Shown: positions 1-5,237, counted from the stretch's first letter. The stretch: 5,644 nucleotides of DNA from an uncultured Eubacteriales bacterium (GCA_900321515.1 ONWI01000136.1:1-5644), one strand, 5' to 3'. Program-made: numbers and translations. The notes: generated by a model not told the origin, from the letters alone.

Positions 1-406
1 CGCGGAGCAATTCGATGTAATTCAGTTTCAGCAGCCAGTCGGCGTTGTTGACAAGCTGTGCCTTGCCTTCTCCGAAGTCGATGAATTGACTCATCTGCTT
101 CTTGAAGCACTCCACGTTGTGCTGGATGGTTTCGGCGGTCATCATCTGGCGGAGGTCGGTTCTGCCGGAAGGATCGCCGACCATCGCGGTGCCGCCGCCC
201 ACAAGGGCAATCGGCTTGTTGCCTGCCATTTGCAGCCGCTTCATCAGGCAGAGCGCCATGAAGTGTCCCACATGCAGCGAATCCGCTGTCGGGTCAAACC
301 CGATGTAGAATGTTGCCTTGCCGTTGTTGATAAGTTCCTTGATTTCTTCCTCGTTTGTCACCTGAGCGATCAGCCCTCTGGCGACGAGTTCTTCGTAGAT
401 TTGCAT
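1..406 (-). CDS. tyrS: tyrosyl-tRNA synthetase, N-terminal part (cut by window edge)
   Basis: Class Ic aminoacyl-tRNA synthetase that activates tyrosine with ATP and charges tRNA-Tyr in the cytoplasm. The window holds the first 135 codons of a protein usually about 400-420 residues long; the rest lies beyond the left edge. The translation starts MQIYEELVARGLIAQ and contains GFDPTADSLHVGH (residues 36-48), whose HVGH is the class I HIGH ATP-binding motif, and GGGTAMVGDPSGR (70-82), a typical TyrS nucleotide-binding fold segment. The KMSKS loop and the S4-like C-terminal domain would be off the edge. The ATG at 404-406 is preceded by AAGGAG (416-421) at a 9-nt distance. A T-box leader with a tyrosine specifier lies directly upstream and independently supports the identification. 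The family call is near certain; the TyrS versus TyrZ subtype cannot be judged from this fragment. Confidence 0.96.
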   Translation of the reverse strand, partial: MQIYEELVARGLIAQVTNEEEIKELINNGKATFYIGFDPTADSLHVGHFMALCLMKRLQMAGNKPIALVGGGTAMVGDPSGRTDLRQMMTAETIQHNVECFKKQMSQFIDFGEGKAQLVNNADWLLKLNYIELLR

Positions 407-767
407 TTGTCAAAACTCCTTAAAAAGTAATTGTTGCGGCAAAAAACAAAAAATCCCCTGCCGCTGAAATACGACAGAGGACGAAATTTCGATCTGAAAA
501 ATTCCGTGTTACCACCTCTATTTGCTCAAGCCTCACGGCAATGAACCTCCATAAGTGACGGCCATCCTTTTCAAATAGCGGAAAAGCGATCACTCCGCGC
601 TGTAACGTGCGCCCACGTCCGCGCCTACTTGATTGACCGGAAGGAGTCAATCTTTCTGCACGGCGGCTCCGCGATGTATTTCACTGCCTGTCAGCGCCGT
701 CTTACACCAGCCGACGGCTCTCTGCGCCTTGACAAAAGCGGTTACTTCTTCGCATCAACGTCTTATT
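407..767 (-). promoter_or_regulatory. Tyr T-box riboswitch leader of tyrS
   Basis: A leader of about 360 nt that senses uncharged tRNA-Tyr and controls read-through into tyrS. In RNA order: a GATG..GAAGAAGTAA start typical of the stem I base; the stem I distal part with an AGAGA bulge (719-723), a GCCGTC/GACGGC helix (713-718 with 696-701) and the loop GGCTGGTGTAA (702-712), all matching the T-box consensus; and a specifier context GAAATACATC with UAC (Tyr) at 676-678. Further hairpins follow, including ATTGAC/GTCAAT and AGTGA..TCACT, then the T-box AGAGGUGGUAACACGG (504-519). The antiterminator can form from AGAGG (515-519) with CCTCT (476-480) and ACGGAATTT (499-507) with AAATTTCGT (481-489). 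This leaves the 7-nt bulge UGGUAAC (508-514), whose UGGU pairs with an ACCA tRNA end and so fits discriminator A73 of tRNA-Tyr. The 5' end is inferred from the promoter. Confidence 0.95.
441..481 (-). terminator. T-box attenuator terminator upstream of tyrS
   Basis: In RNA sense, UCCUCUGUCG (472-481) pairs over 10 bp (with G-U pairs) with CGGCAGGGGA (454-463) around an 8-nt loop. The tail UUUUUUGUUUUUU (441-453) follows. The 5' arm includes the CCUCU needed by the antiterminator (476-480), so the two structures exclude each other, as expected for a transcriptional T-box. It lies 35 nt before the tyrS start codon. Confidence 0.95.
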
Positions 768-773
768 GTGTCT

Positions 774-802
774 ATTAAATCATATTATTTCCGGATTGTC
801 AA
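774..802 (-). promoter_or_regulatory. tyrS promoter
   Basis: Sigma-A type promoter: the -35 box TTGACA (797-802) is a perfect match, followed by a 17-bp spacer and the -10 box TTTAAT (774-779). The inferred transcription start near 767 places the whole T-box leader in the transcript. It is arranged back to back with the promoter of the gene starting at 943. Confidence 0.85.
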
Positions 803-847
803 GTGTTTTTTTAATCCCATTGATGACAGAAAATGAGGCTTTAGCTA

Positions 848-876
848 TTGAAATTTGTTTCATTTCATGGTAAACT
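848..876 (+). promoter_or_regulatory. candidate promoter of the DUF3592 gene, with dyad
   Basis: TTGAAA (848-853), a 17-bp spacer and TAAACT (871-876) resemble a sigma-A promoter, about 65 nt before the start codon at 943. A perfect inverted repeat TGAAAT-7 nt-ATTTCA (849-867) overlaps the -35 box and most of the spacer. It could be an operator, but short AT-rich dyads also occur by chance. The boxes are only moderate matches. Confidence 0.5.
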
Positions 877-932
877 ATAAGTGATACGGTTTGCGGTGCA
901 TAATTGCCAGAAACCGAAATTAATTTTTTTAT

Positions 933-939
933 AAGGTGG
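933..939 (+). promoter_or_regulatory. ribosome binding site of the DUF3592 gene
   Basis: AAGGTGG lies 3 nt before the ATG at 943 and 9 nt before the in-frame ATG at 949. The distance fits 949 better, so the true protein may start at MKGKIAC. No comparable site precedes the TTG codon at 904, which argues against a longer N-terminus. Confidence 0.6.
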
Positions 940-942
940 GCA

Positions 943-1470
943 ATGAACATGAAAGGGAAAATCGCTTGTGTCATTTTGGTGTTTGCCTTTTCCGCGGTTT
1001 GCATTCTTGGCGGGGTATGGCAAACGGGCATTTATAACGATATGATGAAAAACTGCACTGCACAAGTCACGGGAATCGTTGAGGAAAAATATTATTTTGA
1101 CTTTGATGAAAATGACATGCCCCATTCTGTCGAAACAAAATATGTAAGCGGCAAAGCCCCGATTCATCCCAAAGGTAAACGTCGGAGTTATCATAGCGCC
1201 TGGCTTATCCATATTGTTGTTCAGACGGACGATTTGTTCAAATTAGAGAATATTTACGCAGACGCCGAAGCGAACCACGAGGGGGATACGTTGATCATTC
1301 ATTATGATCCTGACAATCCCGATAACTATTGCATCGGCGAGAGGGCGGACGAGTATAGAACTTCGGGCATTTTTTCATACGCGATGGGCGGATTTTTCTT
1401 TGTGTTAGGTCTCTTAACGGCAATCTTTCTTTATCGCCTGTCCAAAGGAACGCAGACGCAGGAAGCATGA
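943..1470 (+). CDS. DUF3592-type membrane protein, 175 aa
   Basis: Small membrane protein of unknown function. It has a lysine-bearing N-terminal end and a first membrane segment (about residues 6-25), an extracytoplasmic region of roughly 115 residues, a second membrane segment (about 143-164) and a short charged tail ending in SKGTQTQEA. The central domain begins with CTAQVTGIVEEKYY and ends with GDTLIIHYDPDNPDNY (114-129). The 'D.v.v.YDP.NP' ending between two membrane helices is the hallmark of the DUF3592 family (established family feature; assignment made by eye). The domain carries a histidine-rich stretch around HPKGKRRSYHS. Start codon: ATG 943 or, two codons later, ATG 949. It is transcribed alone, divergent from tyrS, and ends before the bidirectional terminator at 1564-1614. 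Nothing in the sequence indicates a specific role. Confidence is high that it is a gene and moderate for the family. Confidence 0.85.
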   Translation: MNMKGKIACVILVFAFSAVCILGGVWQTGIYNDMMKNCTAQVTGIVEEKYYFDFDENDMPHSVETKYVSGKAPIHPKGKRRSYHSAWLIHIVVQTDDLFKLENIYADAEANHEGDTLIIHYDPDNPDNYCIGERADEYRTSGIFSYAMGGFFFVLGLLTAIFLYRLSKGTQTQEA

Positions 1471-1487
1471 GTAAATAAAAAATTTAC
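1471..1487 (+). other. short AT-rich hairpin immediately after the DUF3592 stop codon
   Basis: GTAAAT (1471-1476) and ATTTAC (1482-1487) form a perfect 6-bp dyad around AAAAA directly after the TGA. It lacks a U tract and GC pairs, so it is not a terminator by itself. At most it stabilises the 3' end; the real terminator is about 80 nt further on. Confidence 0.35.
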
Positions 1488-1563
1488 ATAAACAGGGTGT
1501 TTTCAAACATGGCATCCAATTTCGGATTTAAGCGGGGAGCTATTTTCTCCAATCCGTCAGACC

Positions 1564-1614
1564 AAAAACATCCCGGCTCGTTCCGCAATTCGCGGAAAGC
1601 CGGGATGTTTTTTT
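1564..1614. terminator. strong bidirectional terminator between convergent genes
   Basis: AAAAACATCCCGGCT (1564-1578) pairs perfectly over 15 bp with AGCCGGGATGTTTTT (1598-1612). The stem continues, after an unpaired CG, with TTCCGC (1581-1586) and GCGGAA (1592-1597) around a 5-nt loop. Seven Ts (1608-1614) follow on the plus strand, and five As (1564-1568) give a U tract on the minus strand. It ends the plus-strand DUF3592 gene and the minus-strand DUF378 gene, which converge here. Confidence 0.92.
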
Positions 1615-1646
1615 AGCTCTGTATGGGGATTTCTTATGCGTTGAGC

Positions 1647-1865
1647 TTACATGTGGCTTATCTCGGAGGAAGTCTCGTCCCTGTCGCGGAAGAGGAGGGA
1701 AATGCACCACAGTCCTGCCAGACCCACAAGCGTGAAGATAATTCTGCTGAAGGTGGCAGCCTGTCCGCCGAAAAGCCAGCCCACAAAGTCGAACTTGAAC
1801 AAGCCGACAGAGCCCCAGTTCAACGCGCCGATGATAACCAGTATCAGCGATGTTCTGTCAAGCAT
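1647..1865 (-). CDS. DUF378 family small membrane protein, 72 aa
   Basis: Two-helix membrane protein of unknown function in the DUF378 family. MLDRTSLILVIIGALNWG begins the first membrane segment (about 5-23), with the family signature GALNWG (13-18) followed by VGLF (20-23). The second segment (about 40-58) contains LVGLAGLW (46-53). The short hydrophilic tail RDRDETSSEISHM probably faces the cytoplasm. The ATG at 1863-1865 is chosen because AGGAG (1874-1878) sits 8 nt upstream; an in-frame TTG ten codons earlier (1895) would place that ribosome site inside the gene. The length is normal for the family. It lies 160 bp downstream of lysA on the same strand, with no convincing promoter in between and structured RNA before its ribosome site, so it could be read from the lysA promoter or from an unseen one. 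Confidence 0.9.
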   Translation of the reverse strand: MLDRTSLILVIIGALNWGSVGLFKFDFVGWLFGGQAATFSRIIFTLVGLAGLWCISLLFRDRDETSSEISHM

Positions 1866-1873
1866 TTTGTCAT

Positions 1874-1878
1874 CTCCT
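1874..1878 (-). promoter_or_regulatory. ribosome binding site of the DUF378 gene
   Basis: AGGAG, 8 nt before the ATG at 1865. It decides the start in favour of the 72-residue form. It lies 9 nt after the 3' arm of the hairpin at 1888-1939. Confidence 0.85.
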
Positions 1879-1887
1879 GAAAAATAG

Positions 1888-1939
1888 CTGCGCAAAGCAT
1901 AACGCGTGAGCGAGATGTTTGCACAACTATTTTGCGCAG
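1888..1939 (-). repeat. inverted repeat in the DUF378 leader
   Basis: Perfect 9-bp arms CTGCGCAAA (1888-1896) and TTTGCGCAG (1931-1939) are separated by 34 nt. Inside, GCAAAGCAT (1892-1900) can instead pair, with one bulged base, with ATGTTTGC (1916-1923). Both foldings use the arm nearest the ribosome binding site, so they compete. On the minus strand the structure would be at the end of the leader, just before AGGAG. No known riboswitch class was recognised. Confidence 0.55.
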
Positions 1940-1952
1940 ATCAATGTGTTTC

Positions 1953-2002
1953 ATACAATCTGAATTACACCAAATTTTTTACAGTGAAAATTCAGATTGT
2001 AT
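1953..2002. repeat. 14-bp perfect inverted repeat downstream of lysA
   Basis: ATACAATCTGAATT (1953-1966) and AATTCAGATTGTAT (1989-2002) are exact reverse complements around a 22-nt spacer. The spacer adds CAC/GTG (1968-1970 with 1984-1986). It starts 23 nt past the lysA stop codon. As a terminator it has the wrong polarity for lysA: the T-rich run TTCTTTTTT (2003-2011) follows on the plus strand, while on the minus strand the hairpin is followed by GAAACACATTG. It could stabilise the lysA 3' end, stop antisense transcription entering lysA, or be a protein-binding site. Confidence 0.75.
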
Positions 2003-2025
2003 TTCTTTTTTATATTGAAAATAAA

Positions 2026-3309
2026 TTATTCTTCCGTATCCGAATTATCCACCTTGATGGTCGCGCCGTCAAAATCGAATGTCGCAAAATAATCGGCGGG
2101 AGTCTCGGCGCGGCGGATCATCTTTACGCTGCCGTCCTCGCAGAGAAGCAGCTCCGCGGAGCGCAGCTTGCCGTTGTAATTATATCCCATCGAGAAGCCG
2201 TGCGCGCCGGTGTCGTGAATCACCAGGAAATCTCCGATGTCGATCACGGGAAGATCGCGGTCAACGGCGAATTTGTCGTTGTTCTCGCAGAGCGAGCCGG
2301 TCACGTCGTAGATTGCCCTCTTGCCGTGCTCGTCCTTGCCCATGACCGAGATGTAGTGATATGCCCCGTACATCGCCGGGCGCATGAGATTGCAGGCGCA
2401 CGCGTCCACTCCGATGTAATGCTTGTAGGTTTCCTTGCGGTGAATCGCCTTGGTCACCAGATGTCCGTAGGGGGCGAGCATGTATCTGCCGAGTTCGGTG
2501 TAGATGGCTACATTTCCCATGCCCGCCGGAGCAAGAATCTCCTCGTAATATTTGCGGACGCCTTCGCCGATAATCTCGATGTTGTTCGGCTCCTGCCCCG
2601 GACGGTAGGGAATTCCTATGCCGCCGGACAGATTGATGAATTCGATCGAAGCGCCGGTCTTTTCCTTCAGCTCCACCGCAAGCTCAAAGAGCTGGCGCGC
2701 AAGTTCTGGATAGTAGTCGTTGGTGACGGTGTTGCTCGCCAAAAAGCTGTGAATGCCGAAGTGCTTCACGCCCTTCTGCATGAGGATTCTGTACGCCTGA
2801 ATGATCTGTTCGTGGGTCATGCCGTACTTTGCCTCGCCCGGGTTGTCCATGATGTCGGTGCCAAGCTCGAAATATCCTCCCGGATTGAACCGGCAGCAGA
2901 CCGTGTCCGGAATGCCGGCAATTTTTTCCAGAAAGTCGATGTGGGTGATGTCGTCCAGATTGATGATCGCGCCCAATTTGCGCGCGAGCGCAAAGTCCTC
3001 CGGCGGCGTGGTATTGGACGAGAACATGATATCGCTGCCGGTGTTGCCGACGGACTTTGCGAGAAGCAGTTCGGTATATGACGAACAGTCGGAGCCGCAG
3101 CCCTCCTCGGCAAGAATTTTCATGATATAGGGATTAGGCGTAGCCTTGACCGCAAAATACTCCTTGAATCCCTTGTTCCATGAGAACGCCTTGTAAAGGC
3201 GGCGGGCATTTTCGCGGATGCCCTTTTCGTCGTAAATGTGATATGGTGTGGGATAGGTCTTTTCTATCTCCCGGAGCTGTTCGAGTGTGACAAAAGGCGT
3301 CTTAAACAT
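2026..3309 (-). CDS. lysA: diaminopimelate decarboxylase, Clostridia-type, 427 aa
   Basis: PLP enzyme of the alanine racemase/ornithine decarboxylase fold (group IV) that converts meso-diaminopimelate to L-lysine and CO2, the last step of lysine synthesis. Visible motifs: YFAVKATPNP (51-60), whose K55 should carry PLP; GSDCSS (72-77); FNPG (141-144); HSFLASN (187-193) where classical LysA has H.GS; SGGIGIPYRPG (228-238) for PLP phosphate binding; ELGRY (272-276), the counterpart of EPGR; RPAMYGAYHY (310-319); CEN (341-343), holding the expected cross-subunit catalytic cysteine C341; and GAHGFSMGYNYNG (368-380), the C-terminal substrate-site segment. The start ATG 3309 has AGGAAGG upstream. 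An in-frame ATG at 3342 has no ribosome site and lies almost at the predicted transcription start. It is monocistronic or read with the DUF378 gene. The variant motifs make the exact substrate slightly less certain than the fold. Confidence 0.93.
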   Translation of the reverse strand: MFKTPFVTLEQLREIEKTYPTPYHIYDEKGIRENARRLYKAFSWNKGFKEYFAVKATPNPYIMKILAEEGCGSDCSSYTELLLAKSVGNTGSDIMFSSNTTPPEDFALARKLGAIINLDDITHIDFLEKIAGIPDTVCCRFNPGGYFELGTDIMDNPGEAKYGMTHEQIIQAYRILMQKGVKHFGIHSFLASNTVTNDYYPELARQLFELAVELKEKTGASIEFINLSGGIGIPYRPGQEPNNIEIIGEGVRKYYEEILAPAGMGNVAIYTELGRYMLAPYGHLVTKAIHRKETYKHYIGVDACACNLMRPAMYGAYHYISVMGKDEHGKRAIYDVTGSLCENNDKFAVDRDLPVIDIGDFLVIHDTGAHGFSMGYNYNGKLRSAELLLCEDGSVKMIRRAETPADYFATFDFDGATIKVDNSDTEE

Positions 3310-3320
3310 TTTTTCATTTT

Positions 3321-3327
3321 CCTTCCT
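3321..3327 (-). promoter_or_regulatory. ribosome binding site of lysA
   Basis: AGGAAGG ends 11 nt before the ATG at 3309. It supports the MFKTPFV start over the upstream ATG at 3342, whose codons would run through this site. Confidence 0.8.
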
Positions 3328-3352
3328 GCGTCTGGCAATCATAATTTAAAAA

Positions 3353-3381
3353 AGTATAATGAATTATTGCGGTAAAGTCAA
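3353..3381 (-). promoter_or_regulatory. lysA promoter
   Basis: TTGACT (3376-3381), 17-bp spacer, TATACT (3353-3358): five of six consensus bases in each box. The predicted start near 3346 leaves a leader of only about 37 nt, so there is no room for a lysine (L-box) riboswitch or other long attenuator. Confidence 0.9.
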
Positions 3382-3411
3382 GCATTTTTTTGTGATGAAG
3401 CGCTTTTTTTC

Positions 3412-3450
3412 AAAAAATCCCCCGCGGCGCTTTGTCTGCGCGGCGGGGGA
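3412..3450 (-). terminator. terminator of the lipoprotein gene
   Basis: In RNA sense the arm at 3438-3450 (TCCCCCGCCGCGC) pairs with 3418-3430 (GCGCCGCGGGGGA) over 12 of 13 positions around a 7-nt loop. Six Us (3412-3417) follow. It lies 37 nt after the stop codon at 3488 and 30 bp upstream of the lysA -35 box, so it insulates lysA from the gene above. Confidence 0.93.
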
Positions 3451-3487
3451 CATATCGGTCATCAGGCGTTCTGCAATTCGGAGAGGA

Positions 3488-5062
3488 TCAGCCTTTTTTC
3501 TTCTCCGCTTCTTCCTTTTCCTTCTGGAGCTTCTCCCATTCCTCTTTTTCCTTCTTCCTCTGAGCCTCCATCTGTTCCTCTATGATCTTGTTTTCGTCAA
3601 CAACATACTCCGGACAATTCTGGAGGTAGAATTTGTAGATGAGATGGGTGTCGCTTGTCACATAAATATCAATGTGCTTTCTGACGTCTCCCAGCATATC
3701 CGCACCTATATCGCCAATATCGGTGATGGAAACAGGGAGCTCTATGATCGGAACGTCATCGGGCATTACGCAGGAGTAAACGATGTAATCCTCGCCAACG
3801 GTCTTATTAATGTAACAGTCGGTCATATCCGGAATTTCATACTGGAATGAATCCGGATTTTCCGTGTAATTGCCCTCTTCGTCAACCACAGGGTGATTTT
3901 TGACAAAATCCTTGCCAAACGCGTCCACAAGATCCTTCTCGGATGTGCCGAGTGTCACGCCCTTGAAGAGAAGTATATCGACGTTGGGACCGGTCAGGCA
4001 CGCCTCCATGCTTACCGCGTAGCAGTTCACGGCGGTATGGGCATATTTGGTGTCGAAATTGTGTATCATCAGTCTGACCGACTGATTGCCCTTGCGCATG
4101 ATAAGTCCGTCAGCCGTGGTGCCCATGGGTATTCTTTCGCCGTAGCCGCTGACGAAGTCCCAGCCGTCCGCAAGCAGGCGGCGCACGGGTATCGGCAGCG
4201 TATAGAGATGTCCCTCATATTTGAAGGCAAAGTCGGTGCACTGCTTGCCCAGAAGATTCGGACCTTTGTAGAGGTCGATGTTGCCGGGGGTGTACTTGAT
4301 CTCCTTGGAATAGTCATACGGCTTATACGGCTCCGTGTCGTTTTCGATGGTAACGGTGACAACGGCATTTTCAACTTCGCCCACTTTATCTATCCCGAAC
4401 GAAACAAGAGCATGATCGGTGAGCTTGTAATACAGAGTGCTCACGGTGTCTTCGTCGGTTTCAATGAACTTCACGTCGTTGATTGCAACCGTTTCGCCGG
4501 TTGACTTCAGCTTCTTCTCAATATAAGTAGGCTTGCCGCATGAATTTATCACTACGTCATATCTGCTGCCTACGGAAAGATTGTCCTTCTGAATAATGAA
4601 TTCAGGCACATTTTCGTATTCCGCGTCAAGTCTGATGCCCACTACATTGCAATCTGTAATAGCCTTCTGTCCCCTGCCGTCATTGTAAAATCTGGCGTTG
4701 ATGACGGAATCTCCGCTGGAAAGCGGCAGATAATCGGAATACTCTCCCGGCTCAAGCACGGAATCGGCAGTGTAAACCTTGATCTCCGTATCGGCGGGAA
4801 TTGCCTGCTCCTCATCGGCTGGCTCAACCGCCTCGGATATTTTCCAGCCCCTCGCGGACAAGGCGCTGTATTTCTCCGGAAGCTGCATGTCAAATTCGCC
4901 CATCTTGAATTCAAAGCCGTAAATATCCGCAGTACCGGTCGCCTCGTTCTGATCTCCCTCCGAACCGATTTCGTCTGAGAAAATCGCGTCAGGCATGGAA
5001 CATGCCGGTACGCTCAGCAAAAGCGCAACAGCAAGTAAAAATACAGTAATTCTCTTAATCAT
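3488..5062 (-). CDS. secreted lipoprotein with internally duplicated domain, 524 aa, function unknown
   Basis: I do not recognise a named family. MIKRITVFLLAVALLLSVPAC is a lipoprotein signal with lipobox VPAC and lipidation at C21, so the mature protein sits on the outer face of the membrane. A short polar linker rich in E, D, G, T and N (30-46) follows. Two related halves are visible. In the first, F50-x-F52-K, LPEKYSALSARGW (61-73), a stretch AITDCNVVGI (134-143) and LSVGSRYDVVINSCGKP (162-178). In the second, F278-x-F280-K, LPIPVRRLLADGW (289-301), AVNCYAV (344-350) and VTLGTSEKDLVDAFGKD (369-385). Each half is followed by a strand-rich section. The end (about 494-523) is a highly charged E/K helix, probably coiled coil. 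The start ATG 5062 has AAAGGA 9 nt upstream and puts the signal peptide at the very N-terminus; longer in-frame versions from a TTG would bury it. The gene has its own promoter and terminator and is divergent from the VTC-domain gene. Confidence 0.9.
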   Translation of the reverse strand: MIKRITVFLLAVALLLSVPACSMPDAIFSDEIGSEGDQNEATGTADIYGFEFKMGEFDMQLPEKYSALSARGWKISEAVEPADEEQAIPADTEIKVYTADSVLEPGEYSDYLPLSSGDSVINARFYNDGRGQKAITDCNVVGIRLDAEYENVPEFIIQKDNLSVGSRYDVVINSCGKPTYIEKKLKSTGETVAINDVKFIETDEDTVSTLYYKLTDHALVSFGIDKVGEVENAVVTVTIENDTEPYKPYDYSKEIKYTPGNIDLYKGPNLLGKQCTDFAFKYEGHLYTLPIPVRRLLADGWDFVSGYGERIPMGTTADGLIMRKGNQSVRLMIHNFDTKYAHTAVNCYAVSMEACLTGPNVDILLFKGVTLGTSEKDLVDAFGKDFVKNHPVVDEEGNYTENPDSFQYEIPDMTDCYINKTVGEDYIVYSCVMPDDVPIIELPVSITDIGDIGADMLGDVRKHIDIYVTSDTHLIYKFYLQNCPEYVVDENKIIEEQMEAQRKKEKEEWEKLQKEKEEAEKKKG

Positions 5063-5071
5063 TTGCAACTG

Positions 5072-5077
5072 TCCTTT
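5072..5077 (-). promoter_or_regulatory. ribosome binding site of the lipoprotein gene
   Basis: AAAGGA, 9 nt before the ATG at 5062. It fixes the start at the signal peptide MIKRITVF rather than at upstream in-frame codons near 5108 or 5143. Confidence 0.8.
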
Positions 5078-5148
5078 CCGATTATAATATGTTTCGCGGC
5101 GCTTCGCCATGAAGCACACTCCGAGGCATATCCTCATTTTCAAAAATG

Positions 5149-5177
5149 ATTATATCATATGTTTTCGAAAATTTCCA
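5149..5177 (-). promoter_or_regulatory. lipoprotein promoter (extended -10) with overlapping palindromes
   Basis: The -10 box TATAAT (5149-5154) is perfect and preceded by TG in the extended -10 position. A 17-bp spacer separates it from TGGAAA (5172-5177), a four-of-six match to -35. The predicted leader is about 80 nt. Two dyads overlap it: TTTTCGAAAA (5162-5171), a perfect 10-bp palindrome in the spacer, and ATGAT-TAT-ATCAT (5146-5158) across the -10 box. They could be operators; AT-rich composition makes chance plausible. Confidence 0.75.
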
Positions 5178-5206
5178 TACAAAATCAAAAAAAACTTGTC
5201 CGTATT

Positions 5207-5237
5207 TTAACTTAATTTATGTTTTGGCTTTTACAAT
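5207..5237 (+). promoter_or_regulatory. possible promoter of the VTC-domain gene
   Basis: TACAAT (5232-5237) is a good -10 box, 36 nt before the start codon. The best upstream -35 is TTAACT (5207-5212) at a long 19-bp spacing; no better -35 is seen. A start near 5244 would give a leader of about 30 nt. Confidence 0.4.

Noticed and set aside
86..430. Plus-strand open frames opposite tyrS
   Set aside because: The minus strand encodes unmistakable TyrS motifs. The plus-strand frames have no ribosome site or domain.
420..650. 76-codon minus-strand frame upstream of tyrS
   Set aside because: It falls entirely inside the T-box leader, whose RNA structure explains the sequence.
904..942. TTG-started N-terminal extension of the DUF3592 gene
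   Set aside because: No ribosome site precedes it, and AAGGTGG lies inside the extension just before the ATG codons.
1509..1616. 35-codon plus-strand frame MASNFGFKRGAIFSN...
   Set aside because: It runs through the terminator hairpin and ends in its T tract. GGGTG upstream is a poor ribosome site, so coding is unlikely.
1906..3081. 391-codon open frame on the plus strand
   Set aside because: It lies antisense to lysA, whose reading frame has all enzyme motifs, its own promoter and a ribosome site. The plus-strand translation has no recognisable domain and is a codon-bias shadow.
3310..3350. Lysine riboswitch upstream of lysA
   Set aside because: The leader from the strong promoter is only about 37 nt and lacks any L-box structure.
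3398..3405. AAGCGCTT palindrome upstream of the lysA promoter
   Set aside because: An isolated 8-bp palindrome is expected by chance at this scale, and it matches no operator I can name.
3893..4504. 203-codon plus-strand frame (also 3359-3850)
   Set aside because: Shadows of the lipoprotein gene on the opposite strand, which has a signal peptide, internal duplication, promoter and terminator.
5081..5086. Second TATAAT box close to the lipoprotein start
   Set aside because: Transcription from it would begin at or inside the ribosome binding site, and there is no good -35 box.
5063..5143. 27-residue N-terminal extension of the lipoprotein
   Set aside because: It would bury the signal peptide, includes the ribosome site at 5072-5077, and begins essentially at the predicted transcription start.
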